NCBI GenBank assembly: GCA_014898415.1
Contig: RCTD01000003.1
Location: 620,001-684,000, forward strand
Direction: 5' to 3'
DNA length: 64,000 bases
From: Stromatinia cepivora
Taxonomy: Eukaryota > Ascomycota > Leotiomycetes > Helotiales > Sclerotiniaceae
The notes under the pieces are model-generated. The model saw only the letters and a list, made by a program, of their open reading frames with translations, was not told the origin of the DNA and made no database searches. Position numbers and translations under genes: made by a program. This document shows positions 23,260 through 37,240 of this stretch, one piece after another; positions within the stretch are counted from its first letter, which is position 1, and every line of letters starts with the position of its first letter.

Positions 23260-24441
23260 ATGAGCGACTTGAATTCATCACATCTGGCATCCAGGCTGAT
23301 ATCTGCCGGCATGGTCGACGACTGGTCCCATCTGCTTCCCGATCCGGATCGGAGTGCATTTCTAGAGGCATGTACAGAAGCAGAACCAGACGATGGGCGC
23401 CTCCAGACTGTACTTGGTCGCTATTTCTCGGCGTGGAAAACAAGTCTGATGGCCGACGATCTAAGTAGACTTCAAATGCTGGCTACATGTGAGCAAATAC
23501 GAGATTACGTTAGAGTCGTATGTGTCGAGGACGACTCTGACGAATTCGAGGAAACATTACCTTCCGAATCCTCCGTCATCTGGCCACGGCATGAAGACGG
23601 ACAGGTTGCTGCTGAAGCACTCGGCGTAGGACTCCTCAAGTCTATGCTTGCGGTCAAGCAGCTTCGTCCCGATAGGCTCGAGATCAGGGATAAGCGCACC
23701 TCACGCGCGCCTTCGGATCCAGAGACCGCAGCACTCCTCGCTCGCAACATCTTGGATGGTGCTGACCTGGCAATCAAGGCGTTCAGTGTGCGAAAGGAAT
23801 CACCCATGACAACCATCATCGTTGCTGAGCTGTCCCCTGAACATCAGGGCCGGGGCACGGGATTTTCCATCTTGCGAAAAGCGGAATTATGCCTCAGCCA
23901 GAACCTAAACTCGTATTGGGCCAACCAAATCCTCTTCCATGCACCAGCGCTCAAAGAGCTCTCACTCTCGTTCTGGCAGCCTCATAACATGCCGCATACC
24001 ACTCCATTAATCCTTGGCAACCCGGCATTACCAAAACTAGAGAAGCTAGAGCTCTCTATGGCCAAGCTCTCCGTCCAAAGTATCATGGCAATCCTGAGCA
24101 AGTCGGAGCAGAGCCTGACGGGCATATCATTCCGTCTAACTACGCTTGTCAATAATTCAACTTGGCCGGAGCTGCTGAACCGCATTGGGAGCGAGTTCCC
24201 TCACTTGGCTTGGTTCAAACTTACACACCTCTCAGAAGGGCCTATTGGACAGTCCCAGGTCACCTTCCCTGGCCTTGAAAAGGATTCGGTGGTCGGAGAG
24301 CCTTACAGGAACGGACTTAAACTACTGCAGAAAGGCCCTGCGGGTAATAAGCGCATCCCTGGGGTCGAGTATGGAGGATCTGATGCGAATCATGTGCTTA
24401 GGATTGTTACTGAACGCGCGGTGACTGCATCAGTCCACTAA
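23260..24441 (+). CDS. LRR-like (F-box-protein type) hypothetical protein, 393 aa
   Basis: A single intact exon, GC-balanced. The C-terminal half has leucine-rich strand/helix units (ALKELSLSFW, LPKLEKLELSMAKLSVQSI, SLTGISFRLTTL, FPHLAWFKLTHLSE) spaced as in the LRR part of fungal F-box proteins. No F-box is visible at the N-terminus, which reads MSDLNSSHLASRLISAGMVD. The segment at 85-110 is acidic (EDDSDEFEETLP). It is probably intracellular, as there is no signal peptide or membrane span. It starts 630 bp from the divergent secreted-protein gene. The role is unknown; an adaptor function would be a guess. Confidence 0.7.
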   Translation: MSDLNSSHLASRLISAGMVDDWSHLLPDPDRSAFLEACTEAEPDDGRLQTVLGRYFSAWKTSLMADDLSRLQMLATCEQIRDYVRVVCVEDDSDEFEETLPSESSVIWPRHEDGQVAAEALGVGLLKSMLAVKQLRPDRLEIRDKRTSRAPSDPETAALLARNILDGADLAIKAFSVRKESPMTTIIVAELSPEHQGRGTGFSILRKAELCLSQNLNSYWANQILFHAPALKELSLSFWQPHNMPHTTPLILGNPALPKLEKLELSMAKLSVQSIMAILSKSEQSLTGISFRLTTLVNNSTWPELLNRIGSEFPHLAWFKLTHLSEGPIGQSQVTFPGLEKDSVVGEPYRNGLKLLQKGPAGNKRIPGVEYGGSDANHVLRIVTERAVTASVH

Positions 24442-24790
24442 TGAATAGAATCACTCTATAATTAGCATGTGTCTCGCCATAGATAGAAACAAGCAACTTG
24501 CGAGTATAACACTGTGGATGCATAGTCTTCAGTTGTGTGTTTCAGCTGTTATTAAATCCTCCCTATTTAGGAATACTTAAGGTCCAGGATTTGGAGAAGA
24601 CTGGCCGCATGGGCCAGACTTGCGGCACTGGCAGCTCCGCCCCAAGCGACTCTTGGGGGCTTGAGGCACGGCAGTCTTGCTGGTTTTCGCCCCGGTTGAT
24701 CGTACAATCCTTAAAGATAGGTTGGTTAGTCAAGCTTACTAAAGTGTACTTCGACAAATAAAGACGACAAAAATGGCCGGTTGGTGAGTA
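24442..24790. other. Intergenic region with a GC-rich double hairpin
   Basis: It is mostly unremarkable except 24,597-24,660. There AAGACTGGCC pairs with GGCCAGACTT (10 positions, one A-A mismatch, loop GCATG), followed by GCCCCAAG pairing with CTTGGGGGC (loop CGACT, one bulge). The patch at about 24,600-24,710 is clearly GC-richer than its surroundings. A structured RNA, a terminator-like element or a transposon scrap are all possible. Confidence 0.45.
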
Positions 24791-24886
24791 TATATATAGT
24801 TAATGTCAACGCCCCTTATCAAATAACAAACCTACGGTACACGCTTTAGCCATCGTTCTTCTCAGTCATTGCAATTCCCTGCAGGT

Positions 24887-26760
24887 ATGATGTTAAAGCG
24901 GATCATCGGTCTGTCTAGCCTCGCGGCTCTCGCTGGCACCTCTTTTTCAAGTCCCGTAGCTCCAAGCTTGCGGAAATATGCTGCCACTGCAGGCTCGGCA
25001 TCTGGAACGATTGTCACACCAACTTGGGCTAATGGAAGCACGATAACCTCTACCATTTTCTCGTCTGCTGGTTCATCACCCAGTCAATATTCAAGTACAC
25101 CCTCAAGTTCAAGTCTGCCGTCTACTTTGGGACCTACAATGAGTAAGACAGGTGAAAGTATTAGGTCTTCTACTTCACCACTCTCGCCTGTCTCTACAAG
25201 TACGCGTGTCTCCTCCAGCATACGAGTTGGGACGTCAACTTCAAAGGCCGTACCTCTCTTAACTGGCTCTAGCTCTCTTATATCCACGAGATTCAACGTA
25301 TCATCCTCCTTGGCCGTGGAGACGCTCAAGAACCCTGGCGGATCTCTTGTCACTCTCACGCTGCCTGCTACTGTATCTATTACCAGACTTGAGACCCTCA
25401 CCACATCCGGTTCCATATTGACCGTAGAGCCTATAACAATGATATCTAGCGTATCTTCAACAACATCCATATCAGGATCGGGCGTTGAGACATTCACCGA
25501 ACCTAACGGGTCTTCGATAGTCCTCTCGCTGCCTACTAGCTCGTCTTTGACGAGACTAGAGACTATTACGACGGACAGATCGACGTTCACTGTTGCGCCT
25601 ACGTCTACCCCGACTAGCAGTGTCACCATTACGTCGACTATGACAACGCTACCTTCTGGGTTGTCTGTTGAACACTTCACCGGAACCTCGGTCACCGCAA
25701 ATTCTTGGCTCACGACCACGGGCAGCGATCACTCGACCACGATTATACCCATCATCTTGCCTTGTCCGACGTGTGCACCGGACATCATTTGGAACGTGCC
25801 AGAAGTTCCAGACGTCGGTTTCAATTGGCCATCCCTTCCGCAGCTACCTAAATTCCACCTGCCCTGTGTCCAGATCTTTGGCATCACTATTTCTGGCTCA
25901 TGCCCTGATCCTTCGGGACCTACTCCCCAGAACGATGCGCCCCCCGTCAGCCTAGGGGCTTCGCCTTCACCGACCTCTTCCCCATCTAGTAGCTCATCAA
26001 AGTCATCAGAGTCGTCGAGCTCGTCAAGCTCGTCAAGCTCTAGCAGCTCTTCAGGTGAGTACGCTGGTGGTAACGTGCTAAAGTGTGTGTATTAACGGAT
26101 TCTAAACCAGGGTCGTCGGCTTGCACCTCAATTTTGAGCGTGCCTGTGGCTCCCGCTCAGTTGACTCAACCAACTGTGACTTTGACCTCAGTATCGGCCA
26201 CTAACAGTTCAATCACTGCAAGCCAGACGTCATCCACGACCTCGAAGGTAGGCTCTTCAACATTGCGCTCTTCAACGAAATCACCCTCTTCAACAACATC
26301 ACACTCTTCCACAACATCACACTCTTCCACAACATCACACTCTTCCACAACGTCACACTCTTCCACAACGTCACCTTCTTCCACAACGTCACCCTCTTCC
26401 ACAACGTCACCCACTTCAACAACATCATCATCTGCCTCTGCCACTCCGACTGGGCAAGTCTACATCGACATTTTTACCGACTCGGACTGCACCAGCGTGC
26501 TCGAGCAAACCCAGTTGAACGCCATAGGTCAATGCTACAGCCCCAGCGACTCGAAAGGCAATCCGATAAGCTTCAAATGCTTCTCACTTACCTATATAAG
26601 CACAGCAGCATCTGATTCGGCCTCGCTAACGGCTTTTAAAGGTCCTGGATGTTTTAGCCAGGATGACTCGGCCGACAAGACCTATCCCAATTTGACTGCT
26701 ATTGATAACAACGATGAGAAACCCTTCACGATGCAATCCTTGTCTCTTGGCGGGACTTAA
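24887..26760 (+). CDS. Secreted Ser/Thr-rich mucin-like protein, 605 aa, one intron
   Basis: The start is taken at the ATG at 24,887 (a second ATG follows immediately), with a TATA-like TATATATAG about 97 nt upstream. Exon 1 runs to 26,054. The intron is 26,055-26,110 (56 nt, GTGAGT ... TCTAAACCAG) and exon 2 ends at 26,760. Residues 1-20 are a signal peptide (MMLKRIIGLSSLAALAG). A long Ser/Thr region follows, with two ~40-residue repeats (about 143-183 and 199-238: VETLKNPGGS...RLETLTTSGS / VETFTEPNGS...RLETITTDRS). Then come a Cys-Pro domain (CPTCAPDIIWNVPEVP, LPCVQIFGITISGSC), a poly-Ser tract, an SSTTSH/P tandem array, and a C-terminal four-Cys domain beginning GQVYIDIFTDSDC. No GPI signal is visible at the end. 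Probably an O-glycosylated wall or surface protein. Intact. It is the last gene before the right AT-rich flank. Confidence 0.78.
26281..26430 (+). repeat. Coding minisatellite, 18-bp unit
   Basis: About eight tandem units of TCTTCCACAACRTCACAC encode Ser-Ser-Thr-Thr-Ser-His/Pro. Such arrays usually vary in copy number between strains. Confidence 0.85.
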
Positions 26761-27231
26761 TCATATGGATTCGTTTTATTTTGTGCCCATAATGGAGATC
26801 TTTTAGACGCGGGATAGTATTGGAGGTGGTGCATTATCTCATATTCAAACCTTTTGATTCGATTTTATATTCTGTATTTTAGCTTCATATTATAGTAAAA
26901 TATATGATCTTTTATTAATTATATAATAATTAGAAATCAAATTATAATCAAACTAATCAGGACTCGAGGAATGATAATCTTTTAAAAGATTTGAGAAAAT
27001 TTAATTATATTTTTGATGAATATTTGAAATTCTTGGTGAAAGATATTCAAAAGTATATATGTATCTTTTAATTACGATTTATTAAAAAATGAATTATATT
27101 ATTCGAAAATCTTCAATTTGTAATATTTATTGAATTTGTTTTATAATAATTAATTATATTATTGAATTATAAAGTTTTCGTTAAAATTCAAGTTTTTATT
27201 ATTCAAAATATAATAAAAAAGCGATATAAAA
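26761..27231. other. Right border of the gene island
   Basis: Base composition drops to the RIP-mutated level at about 26,850. No feature is recognised between there and the LTR at 27,232. Confidence 0.5.
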
Positions 27232-27794
27232 TATGAGAATCACAGCAAAGAATCGGTTAATATTCGAATAATAATAGGTTTGGGTTTAGAATCAAGACTT
27301 TTCATTGCTTTTTTTAATTGTATTGAAGAATTCTCTTTCTATATAGATGAAAACTCTTCAAATTAATATACAATTCGGCCCGTTTTCGGCTAGCCCTTGT
27401 TTTGTAGTTGAGATTTGTAATAAAGCCTTTCTTTTCGAAGCTTTCGTCCTTGAAAGTTTTTGCAATGAAATCATTTAAGTTGAAATATCCAATCAAAACT
27501 AATATTATTCGATATTGTATTGTATGCTTTTTCGTAAAACTATTGTAGATCTATCGAAACCCTTTCAACTCTTTCAATTTCTTTATTCATAACCCTACAA
27601 TAATCAGCCGAATTGAAACTTTAGTAGAGAACTTCATATAACGATTAAAAGCTATGATAATTTCTATAATAGTGAAATTATAATGTTTATATCTTTGTTT
27701 TATGAAGTTCAGTATTTTCACTTTTTTAAAAACTCTTCAATATCATTTAAAAAACCCTATATATATATTCATTTTCGATCTACTTTCATTTCGA

Positions 27795-27945
27795 TTTCGG
27801 TACGATTTCGATAGGTATGCTTTCGATTCGGATTCGGTAGGTATGCTTTCGATTCGGATTCGATATGCTTTCGTTGGGTATGCTTTCAGTTCGAATTCGA
27901 TATGCTTTCGGTTCGGATTCGGTAGGTTTTTGGTAGGTATGTTTT
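27795..27945. repeat. Minisatellite of GGTATGCTTTCGATTCGGATTCG type
   Basis: Four to five imperfect units built from GGTATGCTTTCGATTCGG and TTCGGTA lie inside the non-autonomous LTR element. They are richer in CpG than anything else in this flank. Confidence 0.75.
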
Positions 27946-28402
27946 TGATGCAATGAGTAGGGGATATTGATGCCTTCCTTTTTGGATCGATGTCCTCGTC
28001 GATTTCGATGATCCTGTAGGTTCGGTAAATAATAAAGGGGGGGTTTTCAATTTGCTTTTTCTTTTGAAATCTTAAATATAAAGTCTATAATATTCATCAA
28101 TATATCGATTCAAATTTGTATCAAAATGATATCTTCAATATAAATACTATTTCGTTTTCAACTAATACATTAGCTTTCCAATATAGATCCAACTTATTTA
28201 CAACCAATTTTCATCAATAATCCTCCAGAATCATATAAAGACTAATTTTACCTCTCCTTTTGAAAAAGATTTAGCATTCCGTTAAAAAGAAAAGACTTCA
28301 AGTATTCCGCCAGGACCCTGTTTTGAAAACAGAAATACAGCTATTATCGTATATAAATTCGTTCATTATATTTTTCAAGGATAATACCAAAGATTTTACA
28401 GT

Positions 28403-28470
28403 AATCTCAATTTCAATATCTTCAATTTCAATATCTTCAATTTCAATATCTTCAATTTCAATATCTTCAA
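28403..28470. repeat. 15-bp tandem repeat (TTTCAATATCTTCAA) x4
   Basis: Four near-perfect head-to-tail copies lie in the interior of the non-autonomous LTR element. Confidence 0.85.
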
Positions 28471-28559
28471 CTTTTCCAATAACTTTTATATTAAAAATTC
28501 TTCAGCTTTTCAATGAAATCTTGAAGGTTTTCCATATACTTTTCGTTTTTTTCGTCCTT

Positions 28560-28916
28560 TTATTTGAATGATTTGTGTGATTTAAGGATTCGCTTTCGAA
28601 TTTCATAAAATAAGGTAGGGTTCGATTTATATATTATATTTATATCTTTCGAATAGATCTTTTCAATTCCTTTTCTTCTTTTTTTTGATTTTCTTGATTC
28701 GAAGGTTTTTCGTAGTATTTTTGGTAGGTTTTCGACAATATTCCGAAGGGTTTTCGAAGGCTCATTTTGAGACCAAATTCGTATATGTTTTGAAGGTAAA
28801 TTTCGAAGGTTTTCGATAATATTCCGAGGAGTTTTCGAAAGTTCGTTTTCTAGACTTAATTCGATGATTTCCTTTCGAAGGTTTTTCGATAAAATTCGAA
28901 GGCTTTTGTAAATCAA
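28560..28916 (-). CDS. Repetitive basic frame (118 codons) of the non-autonomous LTR element
   Basis: It starts about 60 nt inside the proposed 5' LTR. The product is Lys/Arg/Asn/Leu-rich with two copies of a unit of roughly 33 residues (NELSKTPRNIIENLRNLPSK / NEPSKTLRNIVENLPKILRK), mirrored in the DNA as repeated TTTTCGAAGG blocks. No domain is recognised. It may be the start of a longer, RIP-broken element protein. It could also be a by-product of the repeat structure. Confidence 0.35.
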   Translation of the reverse strand: MIYKSLRILSKNLRKEIIELSLENELSKTPRNIIENLRNLPSKHIRIWSQNEPSKTLRNIVENLPKILRKTFESRKSKKRRKGIEKIYSKDINIIYKSNPTLFYEIRKRILKSHKSFK

Positions 28917-29172
28917 AAAAATGAAATTATTCCCAAATTAATTAACGAATTATTCTCAAAGGTAAATAAAAAGAATTATGAAAATCATAACAAAGAATCG
29001 ATTAATATTCGAATAACAATAGATTTGGATTTAGAATCAAGACTTTTCATTGCTTTTTTCAATTATATTGAAGAATTCTCTCTCTATATAAATGAAAACT
29101 CTTCAAACTAGCGTACAATTCGGCCCGCTTTCGGCTAGCCCTCGTTTTGTAGTTGAGGTTCGTAACATAAAA

Positions 29173-32728
<3,556 letters not shown>

Positions 32729-32847
32729 TATCACGGGATAGTATGACTACAGAGCACTTTTAGAGATCGGGGAATAGATGATATATATAATTGATAAAAT
32801 GAATGGAATTGAATGATTTGTTTTTGATTATATAGATCAAGGATTAT
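32729..32847 (-). repeat. Partial tandem duplication of a copia LTR end
   Basis: The first 119 bp of the 311-bp LTR (TATCACGGGATAG...) are repeated directly in front of the full LTR at 32,848. This may be slippage or unequal exchange. Confidence 0.8.
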
Positions 32848-34004
32848 TATCACGGGATAGTATGATTACAGAGCACTTTCAGGGATCGGGGAATAAATGG
32901 TACATGTGATTGGTAGAGTAAATAGAATTGAATGATTTATCCTTGATTATATAAATCGAGGATTATATATATAGAACAAATAAATAATTATTTAGTTGAT
33001 ATATATTTCGATTAGATTAGATTTTTATTTATTAATATATTAGGATCATTTTATCAATCGAAAAAATTAATAAAAATTAAAAGATTCTTTATTTCAATTA
33101 GAAAATATATTCTTAATCTTTTGTAAAATATAAAGAATTATAAAGTTTTTAATAATATACTTTTTAGATTAAAAAACGATTTAAAACAAATAGAAAGATA
33201 TAGAAAATAGCGATTTATATAATTCGTAAAAGAATATACAAAACAAGTATAAATAGATATCAATAAAGGAATGATATAATATATAAATCTGAAATGATTT
33301 TGATAATTTTGAAATAAAAGAGAATTTGATTATATAAAAAATTACAAATATCTTTTGATTTCGGATTATTATTTGCGATATTTTTCGAAATCAAAATTTG
33401 AACAATAAAAAGAAAGTTTTCTATTAGGAAAATGTAAAAGAATAATTGATTCTATAATGTAATAATTGAAAATATTTATAATTGTTAAATTATAATATGT
33501 TAATTGTAATAACGAAATAAAATGAATGAATTTTCAAAAGATATATAGATTTCTTTTTTATATTTTTGTTTTCTATTTTAATCAAATTTTTATTAATCAT
33601 TATTATATTTAAGATTTCGGAGGCTAAGAAATCTAAACAAATGAATTTTAATTGTATTAATGTTACGGGAGCTGCCTCTAGGGTCATGTGGAAGTGTTTA
33701 GAGATCTCTCGAGATGGTTTAGACTAGATTTCAAATAGGAATTCAATAAGGTTGGTAATTGGTTGCAATTCTTGTAACTATAATAATAAAATTAATGATT
33801 GTTTTTAAATACAAAGTTTTATATTATAATGAAATCTATTCTTTTATATAAACCTTCCTGTTCTATAGAATTTATAATTCTGTTTTGTTTGGATTCTTTG
33901 GATCCTATGAATCTAAATGTTTATTCTTCAATCCCCTAGATCCTTTAGGTCCATTATATAACTTCCTGATTATATGATACAGTATATTGGATGTTATCGT
34001 AATA

Positions 34005-34020
34005 CTATCCCTTTCTTAGC
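34005..34020 (-). promoter_or_regulatory. Polypurine tract of the nested gypsy element
   Basis: On the minus strand CTAAGAAAGGGATAG directly precedes the 3' LTR, the position of the plus-strand primer in reverse transcription. Confidence 0.65.
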
Positions 34021-34200
34021 TTAGTGCTTGTCTTGAGTACTATATAGTCAACGATTTTTTTTTAATATATTCAATTTAGATATTAGTTTTCCTTTTTTAT
34101 TATATTATTTATAAGATCAAAAAAATATAAAGAATATCTCGAACTTGCTTTATTAATCGAGCTCTAAGATGATATTATATTATTTTGTATTTATTGCGAA

Positions 34201-34680
34201 ATGTATTTTTGTATATATATTATTCTTAAAGAAAATTCTTCTTGTTGTAGTGAATATATTTGCAGGAATACGAAATATGATATTTCTGGTTTTTCTATAG
34301 TCGATCTTTATAGTTTAATATATGAACAAGAAAAATTGGATGAGGAGAAAAAGAAGGCTGTTTCTTTTATAGCGGTTATAGTTTTTTGTTTTGTATATTT
34401 GCGAAAATAGTATAAATTTCTTCAGGCTCGAGGTAGTGAATTAATTCGTTATAATTTGAAAATTATGGATGAACTGGAAAAAGCTGAGAAACAAAAACAA
34501 CTGGAATCCGAATATACTGAAAAGGAAAAGATTTCTGATTTTATTATTATTTTTAATAACGATCCTTTTGTTTTCGATATTTTTTTAAATCTTTTGTTTT
34601 TTGTTTCGATGGATTCTTTTTCTTTCTGGGCAAATCCGGATATTGTTAATGGAATGCCTCCAACTTTTCAAGGCAGTTGA
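34201..34680 (+). pseudogene. Antisense accessory ORF of the gypsy element, one nonsense codon
   Basis: The frame is opposite to gag-pol, between integrase and the 3' LTR. It is open for 159 codons except for TAG at 34,408-34,410, where CAG is expected (RRKQ-type context, LRK-stop-YKFLQARGSEL). The N-terminal part is Cys-rich (CIYC just upstream, SCCSEYICRN), the middle is a charged coiled coil (MDELEKAEKQKQLESEYTEK) and the C-terminus is Pro/Gly/Ser (GMPPTFQGS). This layout recalls small antisense ORFs I know from fungal gypsy elements, of unknown function. It is much less broken than pol in the same element. The start codon is uncertain. Confidence 0.55.
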
Positions 34681-35299
34681 GATTTGTTCTTGATTTCTAT
34701 GAATTTTCGATATATAGATAATTTAACTATTTGATTAAATATTTGATTATATTTTTAATATATTTACAATTTAGTATTATTTCGATATTGTATATAATGT
34801 TCGGATTGATTGGTTCGATTTCTATTAATAATGTATTCAGTATTTCTGGTGATATTAATTCGAATAAGGATATATAAAATACTAAATGGATATTTATTGT
34901 ATCTAATAGTTTTAATTGATAATTGACAATTCCTATTATTTTATCAATTTTGAATAATCCTAGTTTCTTATAATCGAGTTTATTATTTAATCTTTTGATT
35001 TCGATGTTTTATTGTAGTAAATAAATTTTATTCCTTTTTTTAAATATAGATTTTATATTATATTTTGTATTATAATAGATTACTATTTTGGATAATATAA
35101 ATCTTAAATCAAAAATAAGTTGTTTTTATAAGTCCTTTAATTGTTCGATTTATATTATTATTGATTCAATATTAACTTCCTATAATATCAATATTTGATA
35201 TATTTTAGGATTGAACTCAAAGTTAATATATATTGATGTAATCTTTATGATTTCCGTTTTCGATATATTATATACAAATTGTACTATAAATAATAATTC

Positions 35300-35850
35300 T
35301 ATTTAATTATTCTATCAATAATTTATATAATATTTAAGATATATTTTTATTGTTTAATTGATCCTTTCTATTTAACCATCTATTTGTGAATAGAAAGCTA
35401 TTGATAGTTTTCTTTTAATATTTATTAATGTTAATAAAATAATCCAGAATTTCGAAATAAAAAGTTTGTTTTTATTCAAGATTATTTTATCTGGTATTTT
35501 ATATATACTTATTATAATCTTAAAGAATATATATACTAATTATTCAATAATCCATATTTCTTTGAATAATATTATATATATAAATTTTGTTAATCTATCT
35601 ATTATATTGAATATAACATCGTATTTAATTCCTGTAGTAGGGTTTTTCGAAAATAGTAGTTTGATTATAAAGTCCTATATAATGGATTTCCATGGTTGAG
35701 AAGGTATGTCTAATGCAATTTCCAACAATTTCTTCAACTATCGTTCTCATTCATGGGAAATAACTGATTTCCTGTATTCTTGCAAATATTCTCGTAATTC
35801 CTTAATATCCGTATACAAATAATCTATATTGTTTTATTACAAATTCCTTG
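35300..35850 (-). pseudogene. Gypsy integrase remains
   Basis: Reverse-complement translation shows HEW-type spacing, then KLPFSKNPTTGIKYDVIFNI and IDRLTKFIYIILFKE, the first strands of the retroviral-type integrase core in chromovirus-like elements. Frames are interrupted. Confidence 0.75.
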
Positions 35851-36879
35851 ATTATTTAATTAAGAATATATATTTTTCTATAGAAGTATATTATATCGTT
35901 TTCTATTATGAATTCTGATTCTATTGCTTTAAATATATACATTATTATAGTATTGTTTTTATAATATGATTGAATCTTTTTTCTTAAATAATTGTTCTTT
36001 AATATATAAATAATTATAAACTATAATATATTATAAATTAATAATTCGTCTTCCTATTTGAATATAGTATATAATTCATATAACTTATTTTCTTAATATT
36101 CTGATTTTCGATTGAGAATATTGATTTTAATGTTTTCTGATTCTTTAATATATAAAATCTTAAAATTGTAATTAATCATAATTTCTGATTATTTGATCTA
36201 TTGTTTATTCAATTGTTTTATTATAATAAAATAAACCAAATTCTTATAATCTATATATATCTATATTATATATTTTGATTTTTCCAAATAAACTTGTTAT
36301 TCTTTAAATATATCGATTATTGCTAATAATTCTTTATTATATATTTCATAATTTAATTCGATTAATAATAGTTTTTAAAAGTAAAATACAATTAATTGAT
36401 ATTTCTTATTTTGACCTAATTGACTTAAAACTATCTTTATAACGAAATTTGAAGAATCCGTTTTCATTATAATTTACTTTTCTAAATTGAATATTAATAA
36501 TATTGACTTTTTGGCCATTACTTGTTTGAATATTTCGAAGGACTTTTACACCTTGACAATCTATTCGAAAATTCCTTACTCTTTTCTATTTAAATTAATT
36601 AAGAGTATTATAATCCCTGAATAATCTTTAATAAATCTTTAATAGAAATTAACGAATCCTAAAAAAGATTATATTTCCTTAATTATAATAGATTGTTTCT
36701 ATTCGAATATTGTTTTAACCTTATCCTTACTTATTTTAAACTTTTGGTTTGATATAATGAATCCTAGAAACTTTATTTCTATAATATAGAATTTATATTT
36801 ATTTAATTTATATAACAAATCAACTTTAACCAAACATTTAAGGATATTATTAATGTTTTTGATATATTGAACTTTATTG

Positions 36880-37240
36880 TTCGAATATATTAGAATATTG
36901 TTTCAATAGTATATACAATAAATATCTAAATATTATAATAGTATATTATTTATAAGCCTTATAAATATTACTGATACATTAATTAACCCAAATAGTATAA
37001 TCTGGTATTCGTATAATTTGTATCTAGTTTTGAAAGCAGTTTTCTATTCTTCATCTTCTTTTATTCTAATCAAATAATAACTATTATATAAATCCATTTT
37101 AGTGAATATCATTACTTTATTTAATTGATTTTTTAATTCTATAATTAATAAAAATAAATATCAATCTTTTTTAATAAATATATTGAATTTTCTATAATCT
37201 ATAATTAATCTCTTAATATTATCTTTCTTAGATATCTATA
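36880..37240 (-). pseudogene. Gypsy reverse transcriptase remains
   Basis: It contains DLYNSYYLIRIKEDEE, KTAFKTRYKLYEYQIILFGL and a catalytic box decayed to Y-stop-NN (YLDD expected), followed by ILIYSN. Both catalytic Asp codons are AAT. Dead enzyme. Confidence 0.82.

Larger units (their letters stand above)
27232..29167 (-). mobile_element. Non-autonomous LTR element (191-bp LTRs), TSD TAAAA
   Basis: The direct repeats 27,232-27,422 and 28,977-29,167 (191 bp each) end in GTAAYA and begin TATGARAATC. The target repeats TAAAA at 27,227-27,231 and 29,168-29,172 are exact. A purine tract (GAAAAGAAAGG on the minus strand) adjoins the left LTR, which favours minus as the sense strand. The 1.55-kb interior has no reverse transcriptase or integrase remains. 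Instead it holds three blocks of tandem repeats and a repetitive minus-strand frame. It is large for a TRIM and small for a LARD. Confidence 0.85.

Noticed and set aside
24563..24761. Overlapping short frames on both strands at the GC-rich hairpins
   Set aside because: Open only because of local GC content; no start context, no similarity, and the two strands are open over the same bases.
25084..25719. 211-codon minus-strand open frame
   Set aside because: Antisense shadow of the Ser/Thr-rich gene; the biased codon use of poly-Ser/Thr leaves the opposite strand open.
26166..26444. Minus-strand repetitive frames (VVEECD and LWKSVM repeats)
   Set aside because: Reverse translation of the SSTTSH minisatellite of the mucin-like gene.
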